A stretch of 64,000 nucleotides of DNA from Longibacter salinarum (GTDB lineage Bacteria; Bacteroidota; Rhodothermia; Rhodothermales; Salinibacteraceae): positions 163,631 to 227,630 of the forward strand of contig NZ_PDEQ01000007.1 in NCBI RefSeq assembly GCF_002554795.1, in the 5' to 3' direction. How positions within the stretch are numbered: the first letter of the stretch is position 1; every line of letters begins with the position of its first letter. Below the pieces are notes generated by a model. The model was not told the DNA's origin and made no database searches. It saw only the letters and a program-made list of their open reading frames with translations. The position numbers and the translations under genes were made by a program. This document shows, one piece after another, positions 26,275 to 34,118 of the stretch.

Positions 26275-27366
26275 GTGAGCACCGACGTCCCGTCTCGCAA
26301 AATTATCCACGTCGACATGGACGCGTTCTATGCGTCGGTGGAGCAGCGGGACTTTCCGGACCAGTATGCAGGGAAGCCGATTGCCGTAGGCGGTCGGCCG
26401 CCGCGAGGGGTTGTGATGACAGCGAGTTACGAGGCGCGTCCGTACGGCGTCCACTCAGCGCAGCCATCGGCCGAAGCAAAGCGCCTGTGTCCGGATCTCA
26501 TCTTCGTCAAGGCGCGGATGGACGTGTATCGGGAGGTGTCGCGGGACATCCGTGCGATTTTTGAGCGCTACACCGACCTCATCGAGCCGCTGTCGCTCGA
26601 CGAAGCCTACCTGGATGTGACCGAGCCGAAGCAGGGGCCGCCGTCCGGTACACTGATCGCCCGCCAGATTCGGGAGGCGATTGCAGAGGAAACCGGGCTC
26701 ACCGCGTCGGCTGGCGTGGCCCCGAGCAAGTTTCTGGCAAAAGTTGCGTCGGACCGAAATAAGCCAGATGGGCTGACGGTCGTGACGCCGGACGACGTGA
26801 TGAGCTTCATCGCCGCCCTGGAGATCCAGACCTTTCACGGCGTGGGGCCGGTCACGGCACAGCGGATGCGGAATCTCGGCATCCATACCGGAGCCGATCT
26901 GCAGGCGGTCGACGAGTCCGACCTGGTGAAGCACTTCGGCCGTCGAGGGCATTTCTTCTACCGGATCGCTCACGGACGAGATACGCGGCCGGTGCGCCCG
27001 AATCGAACCCGGAAGTCGGTCGGTGCCGAGCGCACGTTTCGTGACGACATCGCGGAGCCGGAGGTCATGATGGAGCGTCTGGAGCCGCTGGCCGAGCGGG
27101 TGATGCGGCGCATCGAACGAGCGGAGCGCCGGGGGCGCACAGTGACGCTCAAGATGAAAAGCTTCCGCCACGAGGTGTCGACCCGGCAGGTCACGCTCGA
27201 CCGGTTCGTCCGCTCGCAGTCCGACCTGCTTGCCATTGCCCGGCGCCTGCTTCACGACCCGCACCCACCCGAGGAGCCTGTGCGGCTGCTGGGGCTGTCG
27301 GTCTCGAATTTGACGGATCCGGAAGCGGAAGTCTTTGCCGTTCAGATGGAGTTGCCGTTTCCTTGA
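26275..27366 (+). CDS. dinB: DNA polymerase IV (Y-family)
   Basis: 363 residues. The catalytic acidic residues are intact: Asp14 in HVDMDAFYASVE and Asp109-Glu110 in PLSLDEAYLDV. Helix-hairpin-helix (TFHGVGPVTAQRMRNLGI) and little-finger regions are present. The protein ends QMELPFP, which fits a sliding-clamp binding motif of the Q-x-x-L-x-F type. It performs error-prone translesion synthesis. The GTG at 26275 is the only sensible start. It lies in a cluster with ImuB- and DnaE2-like genes, but two copies of the structured repeat separate it from them, the first beginning 20 bp after its stop. Confidence 0.95.
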   Translation: MSTDVPSRKIIHVDMDAFYASVEQRDFPDQYAGKPIAVGGRPPRGVVMTASYEARPYGVHSAQPSAEAKRLCPDLIFVKARMDVYREVSRDIRAIFERYTDLIEPLSLDEAYLDVTEPKQGPPSGTLIARQIREAIAEETGLTASAGVAPSKFLAKVASDRNKPDGLTVVTPDDVMSFIAALEIQTFHGVGPVTAQRMRNLGIHTGADLQAVDESDLVKHFGRRGHFFYRIAHGRDTRPVRPNRTRKSVGAERTFRDDIAEPEVMMERLEPLAERVMRRIERAERRGRTVTLKMKSFRHEVSTRQVTLDRFVRSQSDLLAIARRLLHDPHPPEEPVRLLGLSVSNLTDPEAEVFAVQMELPFP

Positions 27367-27385
27367 CGGTTTTCGCTCTGTTGAT

Positions 27386-28006
27386 GTCTCATTTTTTTGG
27401 ACGACCAAAAAAACGAGACGCAAAAAAAGTCGCACCAACTGGCACTAGATCGCTTCGCTCACGTCGCCGGCGGTCCGCGCTTCGTCTAGCGCTACGACTC
27501 CGCCGCAGAACGAATCAAACTCGCCCGCACGGCGGGCTCAGACACGGATTCGTTCTGGTTTGCGGCTTCGTCTCCGCGCTCAAGACGACGAACCGCGCAA
27601 GGCCGGGGGGACCGCTCTTTCGTTCGAGCCTGGTGTCCGTGCCGCTCGTTCGATTTGCTCACATCGCCGAGAGGCGGCTTCTGGTTCAGGGACCACGACC
27701 TCAGGAGCCGGCCATCGTTTCGGCCCTCGCGAAGATCGGCGGCTTGGAGGGATCGGGAAGCGGAGCGTCCCTACATCTCCACGTTTCGAAGATTAGCAGA
27801 TCGGTAAGAAGGGGAAATTCTCCTTGTTTGAGCCCTTGAAGCAATGCGGTCCATCATTGTTGGACTGCTTCTAAAAGGGGCGAGTTTGGAGAATTTCAGC
27901 GGAGCGAACCGGGCCCTCAGCCGATCTTCGGCAGGCCTTGACCTTTTTTATTGCATGAGTCGCTTCGCTCGTCTCTGCTGGTTTTTTGGTCAAGCAAAAA
28001 ACCGGC
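27386..28006 (+). repeat. Structured intergenic element, copy C (621 bp)
   Basis: Begins 20 bp after dinB. The left palindrome (27386-27419) has seven T paired with seven A where the other copies have six. The right hairpin (27977-28006) keeps the GTCAAG loop. Helices: GAACGAATC/GATTCGTTC (27508-27516 with 27547-27555), CGAAGATCGG/CCGATCTTCG (27730-27739 with 27921-27930) and GAAATTCTCC/GGAGAATTTC (27814-27823 with 27888-27897). Constant block 27584-27607; CTTGAC 27937-27942. A short insertion lies between the T-run and the right hairpin, which explains the greater length. Confidence 0.85.
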
Positions 28007-28040
28007 ACTGAGGAATGGGACAGCGTTCTCGATCCTTGGT

Positions 28041-28625
28041 GTCTCATTTTTTGGATCGTCAAAAAACGAGACGCAAAAAAAAACGACCCGGCGGTCCGCG
28101 CTTCGTCTAGCGCTGCGCCTTCGCCACGGAACGAATCCAAAGGGCCCGAAGGGTCATCCCGGCGACTCGCGAGACAAGCTCGCTCAAACAAGGATTCGTT
28201 CTGGTCGTGGCTTCGTCTCCGCGCTCAAGACGACGAACCGCGCAAGGCCGGGGGTACAGCTCTTTTGTTCGGGCCCTGGCACCTTTGTCGCTCGTTCGCT
28301 TCGCGCACATCGCCGGGAGGTTGCCTCTGGTTCAGTGACCGCGACCTCAGGAGCTAGTCGTCGTTTCGGCCCTTGGAGACGTTCGCCGCGAGGACGGGAG
28401 CGGAGGCGCCGCGTCCAATCGCTGGTTGGTCTGCCGGTTAGCGAAAACGTTTGGTGGGAAATGCTCCCTGTCCGCAGACCTCGAAGCAGCACTGTCAATG
28501 ACTTGCAGATCTCCCTCAGAGAGGTCAAGTTTGGAGCATTTCAGCGGTGCCAGAGCGGACGTCAGGCGAAGGTCTCCCCGGCCTTGACCTTTTTTGCCGG
28601 TTTTTGGGTCAAGCCAAAAATCGGC
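28041..28625 (+). repeat. Structured intergenic element, copy D (585 bp, most diverged)
   Basis: Left palindrome 28041-28072; right hairpin 28596-28625 with the inner pair changed from T-A to G-C. The long-range helix has a different sequence from the other copies yet still pairs: GGAGACGTTCGCC (28375-28387) with GGCGAAGGTCTCC (28565-28577). The inner hairpin has GAAATGCTCC/GGAGCATTTC (28458-28467 with 28533-28542), and the 5' helix GAACGAATCC/GGATTCGTTC (28129-28138 with 28192-28201). Constant block 28229-28252. A decayed left-end-like sequence may follow near 28663-28695. Confidence 0.85.
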
Positions 28626-28800
28626 ACCAGGGAGTGGGAGAGCGTACTCGACCTGCAGTGGCTGAATTTCCTGACGACCAAGAAAGCGAAACGCCAAGTC
28701 AAAAACGGTCGAGGCGATTGGGGGCGGCTTCACGGCTGTGATGTCCAGGTCAGCCATCTTGAAGAACTGTAACGATCGGCATGTCACATACCGAGCCCAA

Positions 28801-28844
28801 TTGACTCTATCATCAGTCACTCATATTGTACACATGCATGTGTA
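28801..28844 (+). promoter_or_regulatory. Promoter with overlapping palindromic operator upstream of imuB
   Basis: TTGACT (28801-28806), a 17-base spacer and TATTGT (28824-28829) fit a sigma-70-type promoter. The 16-bp perfect palindrome TACACATGCATGTGTA (28829-28844) covers the expected start of transcription. That is the geometry of a repressor site such as LexA, though the sequence is not the E. coli or Bacillus LexA box. The imuB start lies 72 bp downstream. Bacteroidota promoters often differ from this consensus, so the promoter call is tentative. Confidence 0.55.
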
Positions 28845-28915
28845 AAAGATGAGGGGCGCTTGGTGTCGGGACTGAGCGCTCTTCTTCATTCGGTTGGAAG
28901 GGATCAAGACGGTGG

Positions 28916-30052
28916 ATGGGTATGGACGTCGGATGTGTGCACATTCCCCATGTCGGAGCGTGGGCGATTCGAGAGTGCGAGGGGCAAGACGATCTGGGGG
29001 AACTGGTTGTTGTCGAGTCGGGGCGTGTGGCGTCGGCGTCGGTTGCGGCGCAGTCGGCCGGAGTGGAGCGCGGCATGACGACGGCCCGCGTGCGAACGCT
29101 CTGTCCGGACGTCACCGTGCGGCCGCGCGACCCCGCGCTGGAGGCGGCGGCGTGGCAGCGCGTAGAGGCCCGGCTGAATGAAGTAACTCCGTACGTGGAG
29201 ACGGAGTCGCCGGGTCGTGCCTTCGTGCGCCCGCATCGGCGTGCACGCCTGGCTGAGGTGATCGATGACTTGGGCGCGCGGGCGGCCCTGGCGCCGTCGC
29301 GGTCGGTCGCTCAGCTGGCAGCGGGGAAGGCGATTCGCGGCGAACTGCTGAAGATTGACGCGGAGCACGTGACGAGCTTTCTGCGCCGCCTGCCGGTCGG
29401 TGCGCTGGCGGAGGCCGTCGTGCCGGCGGACGTGGCGGAGCAACTGGCTCTGTTCGGGTACGGGACGGTCCACGCGGTGCGTGCGCTGTCGAAGCGCCAC
29501 CTCACCGCCCAGTTCGGGGATGACGGCGCTTGCCTCCATGCGTTTCTGCATGATGACGATCCGCCGATATCGGCGTACGTGCCGCCGCCCTCGATTTGTG
29601 AGTCGTACACGTTCGAGCACACGCACGACGAGCCGGGACGCATCGAGACGATCCTGGTCGAGCTCGTCCAGGATGCCGTCAAGCGGCTGGAGCGGCGGAC
29701 GACGCAACGGCTGACGGTGCGGCTGGAGGAGCGAAATCGGCAGACGCAGACCGCCGCGCGCACGCTGCGCGAACCCAAGGAAGATGCCGGGGATCTCGCC
29801 GGGCTGGCGTCTACGCTGCTCCACACGCTCGTGCACGACGGCATGCGGGTATCTGCGGTGTCGGTCGAGCTGGGGGCGCTGGCGACGCCGGCCGGTCGGC
29901 AGGGGCGCCTTTTCAACGAGCGGCCCGGCGTGCGGAAGGTGATCGAGGCCGTCGAGCAGCGCTATCCTGGCGCCGTCCAGCGGGTCGTGACCGAGGCGGC
30001 CGCCATTTTCGACGAAGACCGATATGACTTCGTGCCCGTCCGAACGGCCTGA
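28916..30052 (+). CDS. imuB: ImuB-like inactive Y-family polymerase subunit
   Basis: 378 residues. It has the general plan of a Y-family polymerase but lacks the active-site acidic pair: where DinB has SLDE, this protein reads RAFVRPH, and the N-terminal D-x-D is not kept. ImuB proteins are such dead polymerases that connect DnaE2 to the sliding clamp. A clamp-binding motif of the right form, QGRLF, is at residues ~329-333. It begins at the ATG at 28916, next to a candidate regulated promoter. No ImuA/RecA-like gene is present in the window. The DUF6504-like gene and dnaE2 follow on the same strand. Confidence 0.82.
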   Translation: MGMDVGCVHIPHVGAWAIRECEGQDDLGELVVVESGRVASASVAAQSAGVERGMTTARVRTLCPDVTVRPRDPALEAAAWQRVEARLNEVTPYVETESPGRAFVRPHRRARLAEVIDDLGARAALAPSRSVAQLAAGKAIRGELLKIDAEHVTSFLRRLPVGALAEAVVPADVAEQLALFGYGTVHAVRALSKRHLTAQFGDDGACLHAFLHDDDPPISAYVPPPSICESYTFEHTHDEPGRIETILVELVQDAVKRLERRTTQRLTVRLEERNRQTQTAARTLREPKEDAGDLAGLASTLLHTLVHDGMRVSAVSVELGALATPAGRQGRLFNERPGVRKVIEAVEQRYPGAVQRVVTEAAAIFDEDRYDFVPVRTA

Positions 30053-30106
30053 TCTCTACCTCACCCGCTCGTTTCTCCACATGGTTGCTACCGCCGAGTT
30101 TGACAA

Positions 30107-30346
30107 ATGCGACGCGTCTTTTCATCCATCGAGGTCGAGTGCCGGAATGACGTGCCCGCACGGGTGCACTGGAACGACACCAGCTATCGCGTGGAGTCGC
30201 TGGTCGAGTGCTGGGTGGTGGAGACGCGCTGGTGGGCCGACGCCGACTTCAGCCGCCGCGTGTACTACCGCCTCTACACCGACCGCGGCGTGCTAGAAGT
30301 CTTTCGCAGCGGCGAGCGGTGGATTCTCGCCCGGGTCTCTGACTGA
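30107..30346 (+). CDS. DUF6504-like small protein of the mutasome cluster
   Basis: 79 residues, one compact beta domain with many Trp and Arg (HWNDTSYRVESLVECWVVETRWW; YYRLYTDRGVLEVFRSGERW). The pattern matches small DUF6504-type proteins found next to imuB and dnaE2 in Actinobacteria. Its function is unknown; location suggests a part of the DnaE2/ImuB translesion system. It lies 54 bp after imuB. Family assignment is from memory of the motif and could be wrong. Confidence 0.65.
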   Translation: MRRVFSSIEVECRNDVPARVHWNDTSYRVESLVECWVVETRWWADADFSRRVYYRLYTDRGVLEVFRSGERWILARVSD

Positions 30347-30387
30347 AAGACAAGGCTAAATTTCGAGTGCGAAAGGCGAAATGGCTG

Positions 30388-30459
30388 GAAGCGTGAAGGT
30401 GGGGAGGTACGGAAGTGTGGAAGTATGAAAGTGTGAAGGTGGGGAAGTATGAGGGTGTG
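30388..30459 (+). repeat. Degenerate octamer tandem repeat (9 units)
   Basis: Nine consecutive 8-base units of the form RARGTRTG (for example GAAGTGTG, GAAGTATG, AAAGTGTG, AAGGTGGG) in the gap between the DUF6504-like gene and dnaE2. Confidence 0.85.
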
Positions 30460-30662
30460 AGAGTTCTCAGCATCGAGCGGTATCGTCAAGCCCGGTACTC
30501 TCGATTGGGTCTGTTGTCTATGCCCTTCAGCATCCCGAACTCTGAACTCTGGCTACCGGGCAGTTTGATTGCACTACGGAATGTCTCCGTCCGACATCGA
30601 GAAACCGGCCTCGTCGGTCTCATGCGTCTCGGAAATGAAGCATTATCGTCGAGAAATAACGC

Positions 30663-30694
30663 ACTCTCACACTCCCATACCCACATACTCCCAC
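30663..30694 (-). repeat. Octamer tandem repeat, opposite orientation (4 units)
   Basis: ACTCTCAC, ACTCCCAT, ACCCACAT, ACTCCCAC: four 8-base units that are the complement of the purine-rich type at 30388-30459, in the same gap. Confidence 0.8.
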
Positions 30695-30767
30695 TCGTTT
30701 CGGAGCAGCTGCGCCGGGGAATGTTGACGGGACACAGGCCCGAGTGAAAGTGTCCGGCAGCCAGCCC

Positions 30768-30823
30768 TGAACGCTGAACCTTGAACTCTGAACTTTGAAC
30801 GCTGAACCCTAAACTTTAAGCCT
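30768..30823 (+). repeat. Heptamer tandem repeat abutting dnaE2 (8 units)
   Basis: Six TGAACNN units and two decayed ones (TAAACTT, TAAGCCT) end seven bases before the first codon I assign to dnaE2. The unit is not a multiple of three and brings stop codons into every frame, including the TAA at 30810 that closes the dnaE2 frame upstream. Confidence 0.88.
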
Positions 30824-30830
30824 TTTCCCT

Positions 30831-33800
30831 ATCGTTCACCTTCACACCCGAAGCTGGTTTTCTTTTCAGGACGGCGGGTCGTCGCCGGAGGATCTGGCGC
30901 GGCGGGCGGCGGAACTGGGCATTCCCTCCGTGGCGCTGACGGATCGGCACGGCGTGTACGGTGCCGTGCGTTTTCAGAAGGCGTGTCGGGAGCACGGCGT
31001 CCACCCGGTGATCGGGGCGGAGGTGGACGTCGCACCGGTCTGGGACGAGGAGGACGCCGGGGCCAACGCAGCACCACTCGTGCTGCTGGCCGCCTCGCGG
31101 GATGGGTATCAGCACCTCTGTCGCATTCTCACGGCGGCGCACCTGCGGGACCGGGAGGCTCCCTTTGCCACACTGAGCGATCTGTCCACGCATGCCGGCG
31201 AACTATTCTGCCTGACCGGCACCTACCACAGCCGATGTTGGTCGCTGGTGGATGCACGGCGACACGATGGTGCCGTGCGGTGGATCCGGACGCTGGAGCG
31301 CATTTTTGGCGATCACCTCTCGATCGAAATCAGCAACCACCTGCGGCCTGGCGACAAGAAGCGGATGCAGCGCCTTGACCGTCTGGCCGAAGCGACCGGC
31401 GTCCCGCTGGCGGCCACGGGAGACGTGCGCTACGCCATCCGCGAGCATTACCAGCGGTATGATCTTCTGACCTGCATCCGGGAAGGCGTGACGGTGTTCG
31501 ATGCGCATCCCGCCCGGCCCCGCAACGCAGAGGCGCTGCTTCGCGGGGAAGCCGCGTCTCGTCGCCTCATCCCGTATCCCGGTGCCTGGGATCGGGCCAC
31601 CGAGATCGCCCGCGCCTGCCGTGTCGACCTGATCCCGGACGCGCTGACGACGCCCGCCGCACGCTACGATGCTGACCTTCCACCGGAAGCGTACCTGCGG
31701 CGCCTCTGTCGCACGGCTCTGCGTGATCGCTACGCGCCGGGCAACCGTGCCGAGGCGCGAAGGCGGCTGAACGATGAGCTTCAGACGATCCGCGACCTCG
31801 GGTTGGACGAGTTCTTCCTGGTCGTCCGTGAGATCGTAGAAGAGGCACGCAATCGAGGCATTCGGTGCAAGGGGCGGGGCTCGGCGGCGAACTCGATCGT
31901 CGCCTATCTCCTCGGCATCACCGGCGTCGACCCGATCGCCCACAACCTGCTGTTCGAGCGCTTCCTACATCGCGGCCGGAAGGGGACGCCGGACATTGAC
32001 GTCGACTTTGACTCCGACCGCCGCGATGAGGTGATCCGGTGGATGGAGGAGCGGTTTGGGATCGAGCAGACGGCGATGACAGCGACGCTTGTCACGTACC
32101 GCCTCCGGTCGGCGCTCCGCGAAACCGCCAAAGCCCTCGGCTGGCCGCTCGACCTCATCAGCGACCTCACGGCGCAAGTGCCAGGGCGCGGCGCGGCCTA
32201 CGTGTCGGACTTCAGCGAACGCATCCGGCGCACCCTCGGCGACACGCCGCTCGTGGACACGCTACTCAAGATGACGGCCGCCCTCGATGGTTGTCCTCGT
32301 CACCTCGGGCTCCACAGCGGCGGGATGGTGCTCTCGCGAACGCCGCTCGCGCACTACACGCCGGTGCAGCAGTCCGCCAACGGGGTCCGGGTCGTGCAAT
32401 TCGACAAGCACGATGTCGAAGCTCTCGGGCTCGTCAAGTTCGACGTGCTCGGGCTGCGCATGCTGGCGACGCTCAGTGAGGCAACCGACCTCATGCGGCG
32501 GCACCAGACCGATGCGGCACAGGACGCACTGCCGCTCGACGATCTGCCGCTTGACGATGTGCAGACCTTCAATCTGATTCGCACGGGCAAAACCGTCGGT
32601 CTTTTCCAGATCGAGTCGCAGGGGCAGATGCACCTGCTTGCCAAGCACCAGCCGGAATCGTTCGGTGACCTGATTACCGAAATCGCGCTATTCCGACCGG
32701 GGCCGCTGCAGGGCAACATGGTGGATCCATTCGTGCGTCGCCGCCGGGGGCAGGCGAAGGTCACGTACGACCATCCGTCGCTCCGGCCGATTCTCCATGA
32801 CACATACGGCATTATTCTTTTTCAGGAGCAGGTGCTGGAGGTTGCGCATCAGTTCGCGAACATGCCGCTGGAGGATGCCGACAAGTTTCGGCGGCTGATG
32901 TCGTCGTTCCGCGATCCCGGCGAGATGGAGGACATGCGGCAGCGGTTTGTCGACGGAGCAGTCGAGAACGGTGCGACCGAGGAGACCGCGCATAGCGTGT
33001 TCGACAAGGTGGCGGGCTTCGTCGGGTACGGGTTCTGCCGCAGTCATGCCGCCGCGTTCGCGCAGACGGTCTACCAGTCGGCCTACCTGAAGGCGCACCA
33101 TCCGGCGCCGTTCTTTGCCGCAGTGATGCAGCACCGGCCCGGCATGTACAGTCAGATGACGCTCGAAGAAGAGGCGCGGCGGTTCGGAGTCGTGATTCGT
33201 GGGCCCGACATCCACCGGTCCGGGGTGCGCTTCGATCTGGAGCCATGTGCGGATGCCGGTACCGGGTGGGCGATTCGCAAGCCTCTCGCCAGCGTGAAGC
33301 ACGTGTCGCCGGAGGACGCACAGGAGATCGTGTGGGCGCGCCTCGACGGGCCGTTCGAATCGGTCGAAGATCTGTACACGCGGGTGGCCATGGACGTGGA
33401 TGCGTTTCGCAGTCTTGCGCGGGCCGGGGCACTCGACTCAATTTCCGGCTCCAGTCGTGGAGCACTCTGGGAGGTAGGCGTACTGCACCAGCGCCTCGGT
33501 GAGCCCGGACGGCAGCTGGATCGAACCCTGTTCGACCAGCCGGTTGTGGTGGAGGCTGATGTGCCAGACCTCCCCGAACTCGATGAGTCCGAGCGTCTGA
33601 GCTGGGACCTGCAGACCCACGCCGCTGCACGCCGTCACCCGATGACCCTCGCCCGGCGGACGCTGCAGGACCTGGAGATCCGGACGGTCGACACCTGCTT
33701 CCGCTTCGGGCGCTACGTCCCGCTCAACCCGACGGGGCCTCCGCCACGGCTGACGGTGGCCGGCCTCGCGATCCTTCGCCAGAGACCCTCATCGGCGTCT

Positions 33801-34118
33801 GGTGTCACGTTTCTCACGGTCGAGGACGAAACGGGATTTATCCAGTGCATTGTATACCCGAAAGTCTGGGCCGCCTACGAGCACGTCCTCACTGCCGGGC
33901 ATGTCATCGTCCGCGGCCCGCTTCAGGTGGATGGAAACTGGCGCGGCCTCGTCGTCGAAGAGGCGTGGCGTCTCGACGGCATCTTCGGCGGATACGAAGG
34001 CCATCCGAGTGCTTCGGGCGGACGCGATCGCTGGATCCGTGGGCTGAGCTCGGAGCAGGAGGACACGACTCCGACTCTGTTGCCGGATTCATCATCGGAG
34101 GGCTCTTCCGTTGACTAA
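30831..34118 (+). CDS. dnaE2: Error-prone DNA polymerase III alpha subunit (DnaE2)
   Basis: About 1095 residues if read from 30831. The PHP domain starts HLHTRSWFSFQDGGSSPEDL and continues VALTDRHGVYG. The catalytic palm has CKGRGSAANS and PDIDVDFDSDRRDEV, and the C-terminal OB fold has GVTFLTVEDETGFIQCIVYP. Gene order imuB, DUF6504-like, dnaE2 fits the mutagenesis cassette. Odd point: between the in-frame TAA at 30810 and the PHP motif there is no ATG, GTG or TTG. The first conventional start is the GTG at 30930, which would cut off the first PHP motif. The ATC at 30831 is the best-placed candidate, but non-standard. A lost start or sequence error cannot be excluded. Confidence 0.9.
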   Translation: MVHLHTRSWFSFQDGGSSPEDLARRAAELGIPSVALTDRHGVYGAVRFQKACREHGVHPVIGAEVDVAPVWDEEDAGANAAPLVLLAASRDGYQHLCRILTAAHLRDREAPFATLSDLSTHAGELFCLTGTYHSRCWSLVDARRHDGAVRWIRTLERIFGDHLSIEISNHLRPGDKKRMQRLDRLAEATGVPLAATGDVRYAIREHYQRYDLLTCIREGVTVFDAHPARPRNAEALLRGEAASRRLIPYPGAWDRATEIARACRVDLIPDALTTPAARYDADLPPEAYLRRLCRTALRDRYAPGNRAEARRRLNDELQTIRDLGLDEFFLVVREIVEEARNRGIRCKGRGSAANSIVAYLLGITGVDPIAHNLLFERFLHRGRKGTPDIDVDFDSDRRDEVIRWMEERFGIEQTAMTATLVTYRLRSALRETAKALGWPLDLISDLTAQVPGRGAAYVSDFSERIRRTLGDTPLVDTLLKMTAALDGCPRHLGLHSGGMVLSRTPLAHYTPVQQSANGVRVVQFDKHDVEALGLVKFDVLGLRMLATLSEATDLMRRHQTDAAQDALPLDDLPLDDVQTFNLIRTGKTVGLFQIESQGQMHLLAKHQPESFGDLITEIALFRPGPLQGNMVDPFVRRRRGQAKVTYDHPSLRPILHDTYGIILFQEQVLEVAHQFANMPLEDADKFRRLMSSFRDPGEMEDMRQRFVDGAVENGATEETAHSVFDKVAGFVGYGFCRSHAAAFAQTVYQSAYLKAHHPAPFFAAVMQHRPGMYSQMTLEEEARRFGVVIRGPDIHRSGVRFDLEPCADAGTGWAIRKPLASVKHVSPEDAQEIVWARLDGPFESVEDLYTRVAMDVDAFRSLARAGALDSISGSSRGALWEVGVLHQRLGEPGRQLDRTLFDQPVVVEADVPDLPELDESERLSWDLQTHAAARRHPMTLARRTLQDLEIRTVDTCFRFGRYVPLNPTGPPPRLTVAGLAILRQRPSSASGVTFLTVEDETGFIQCIVYPKVWAAYEHVLTAGHVIVRGPLQVDGNWRGLVVEEAWRLDGIFGGYEGHPSASGGRDRWIRGLSSEQEDTTPTLLPDSSSEGSSVD

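Noticed and set aside
28663..28695. Possible fifth, decayed left palindrome after copy D
   Set aside because: Similarity to the left-end palindrome is weak and no other part of the element follows.
27363..28772. Open frames of 158 and 273 codons across repeat copies C and D
   Set aside because: Same reason: no shared protein sequence across copies; stems and palindromes explain the conservation.
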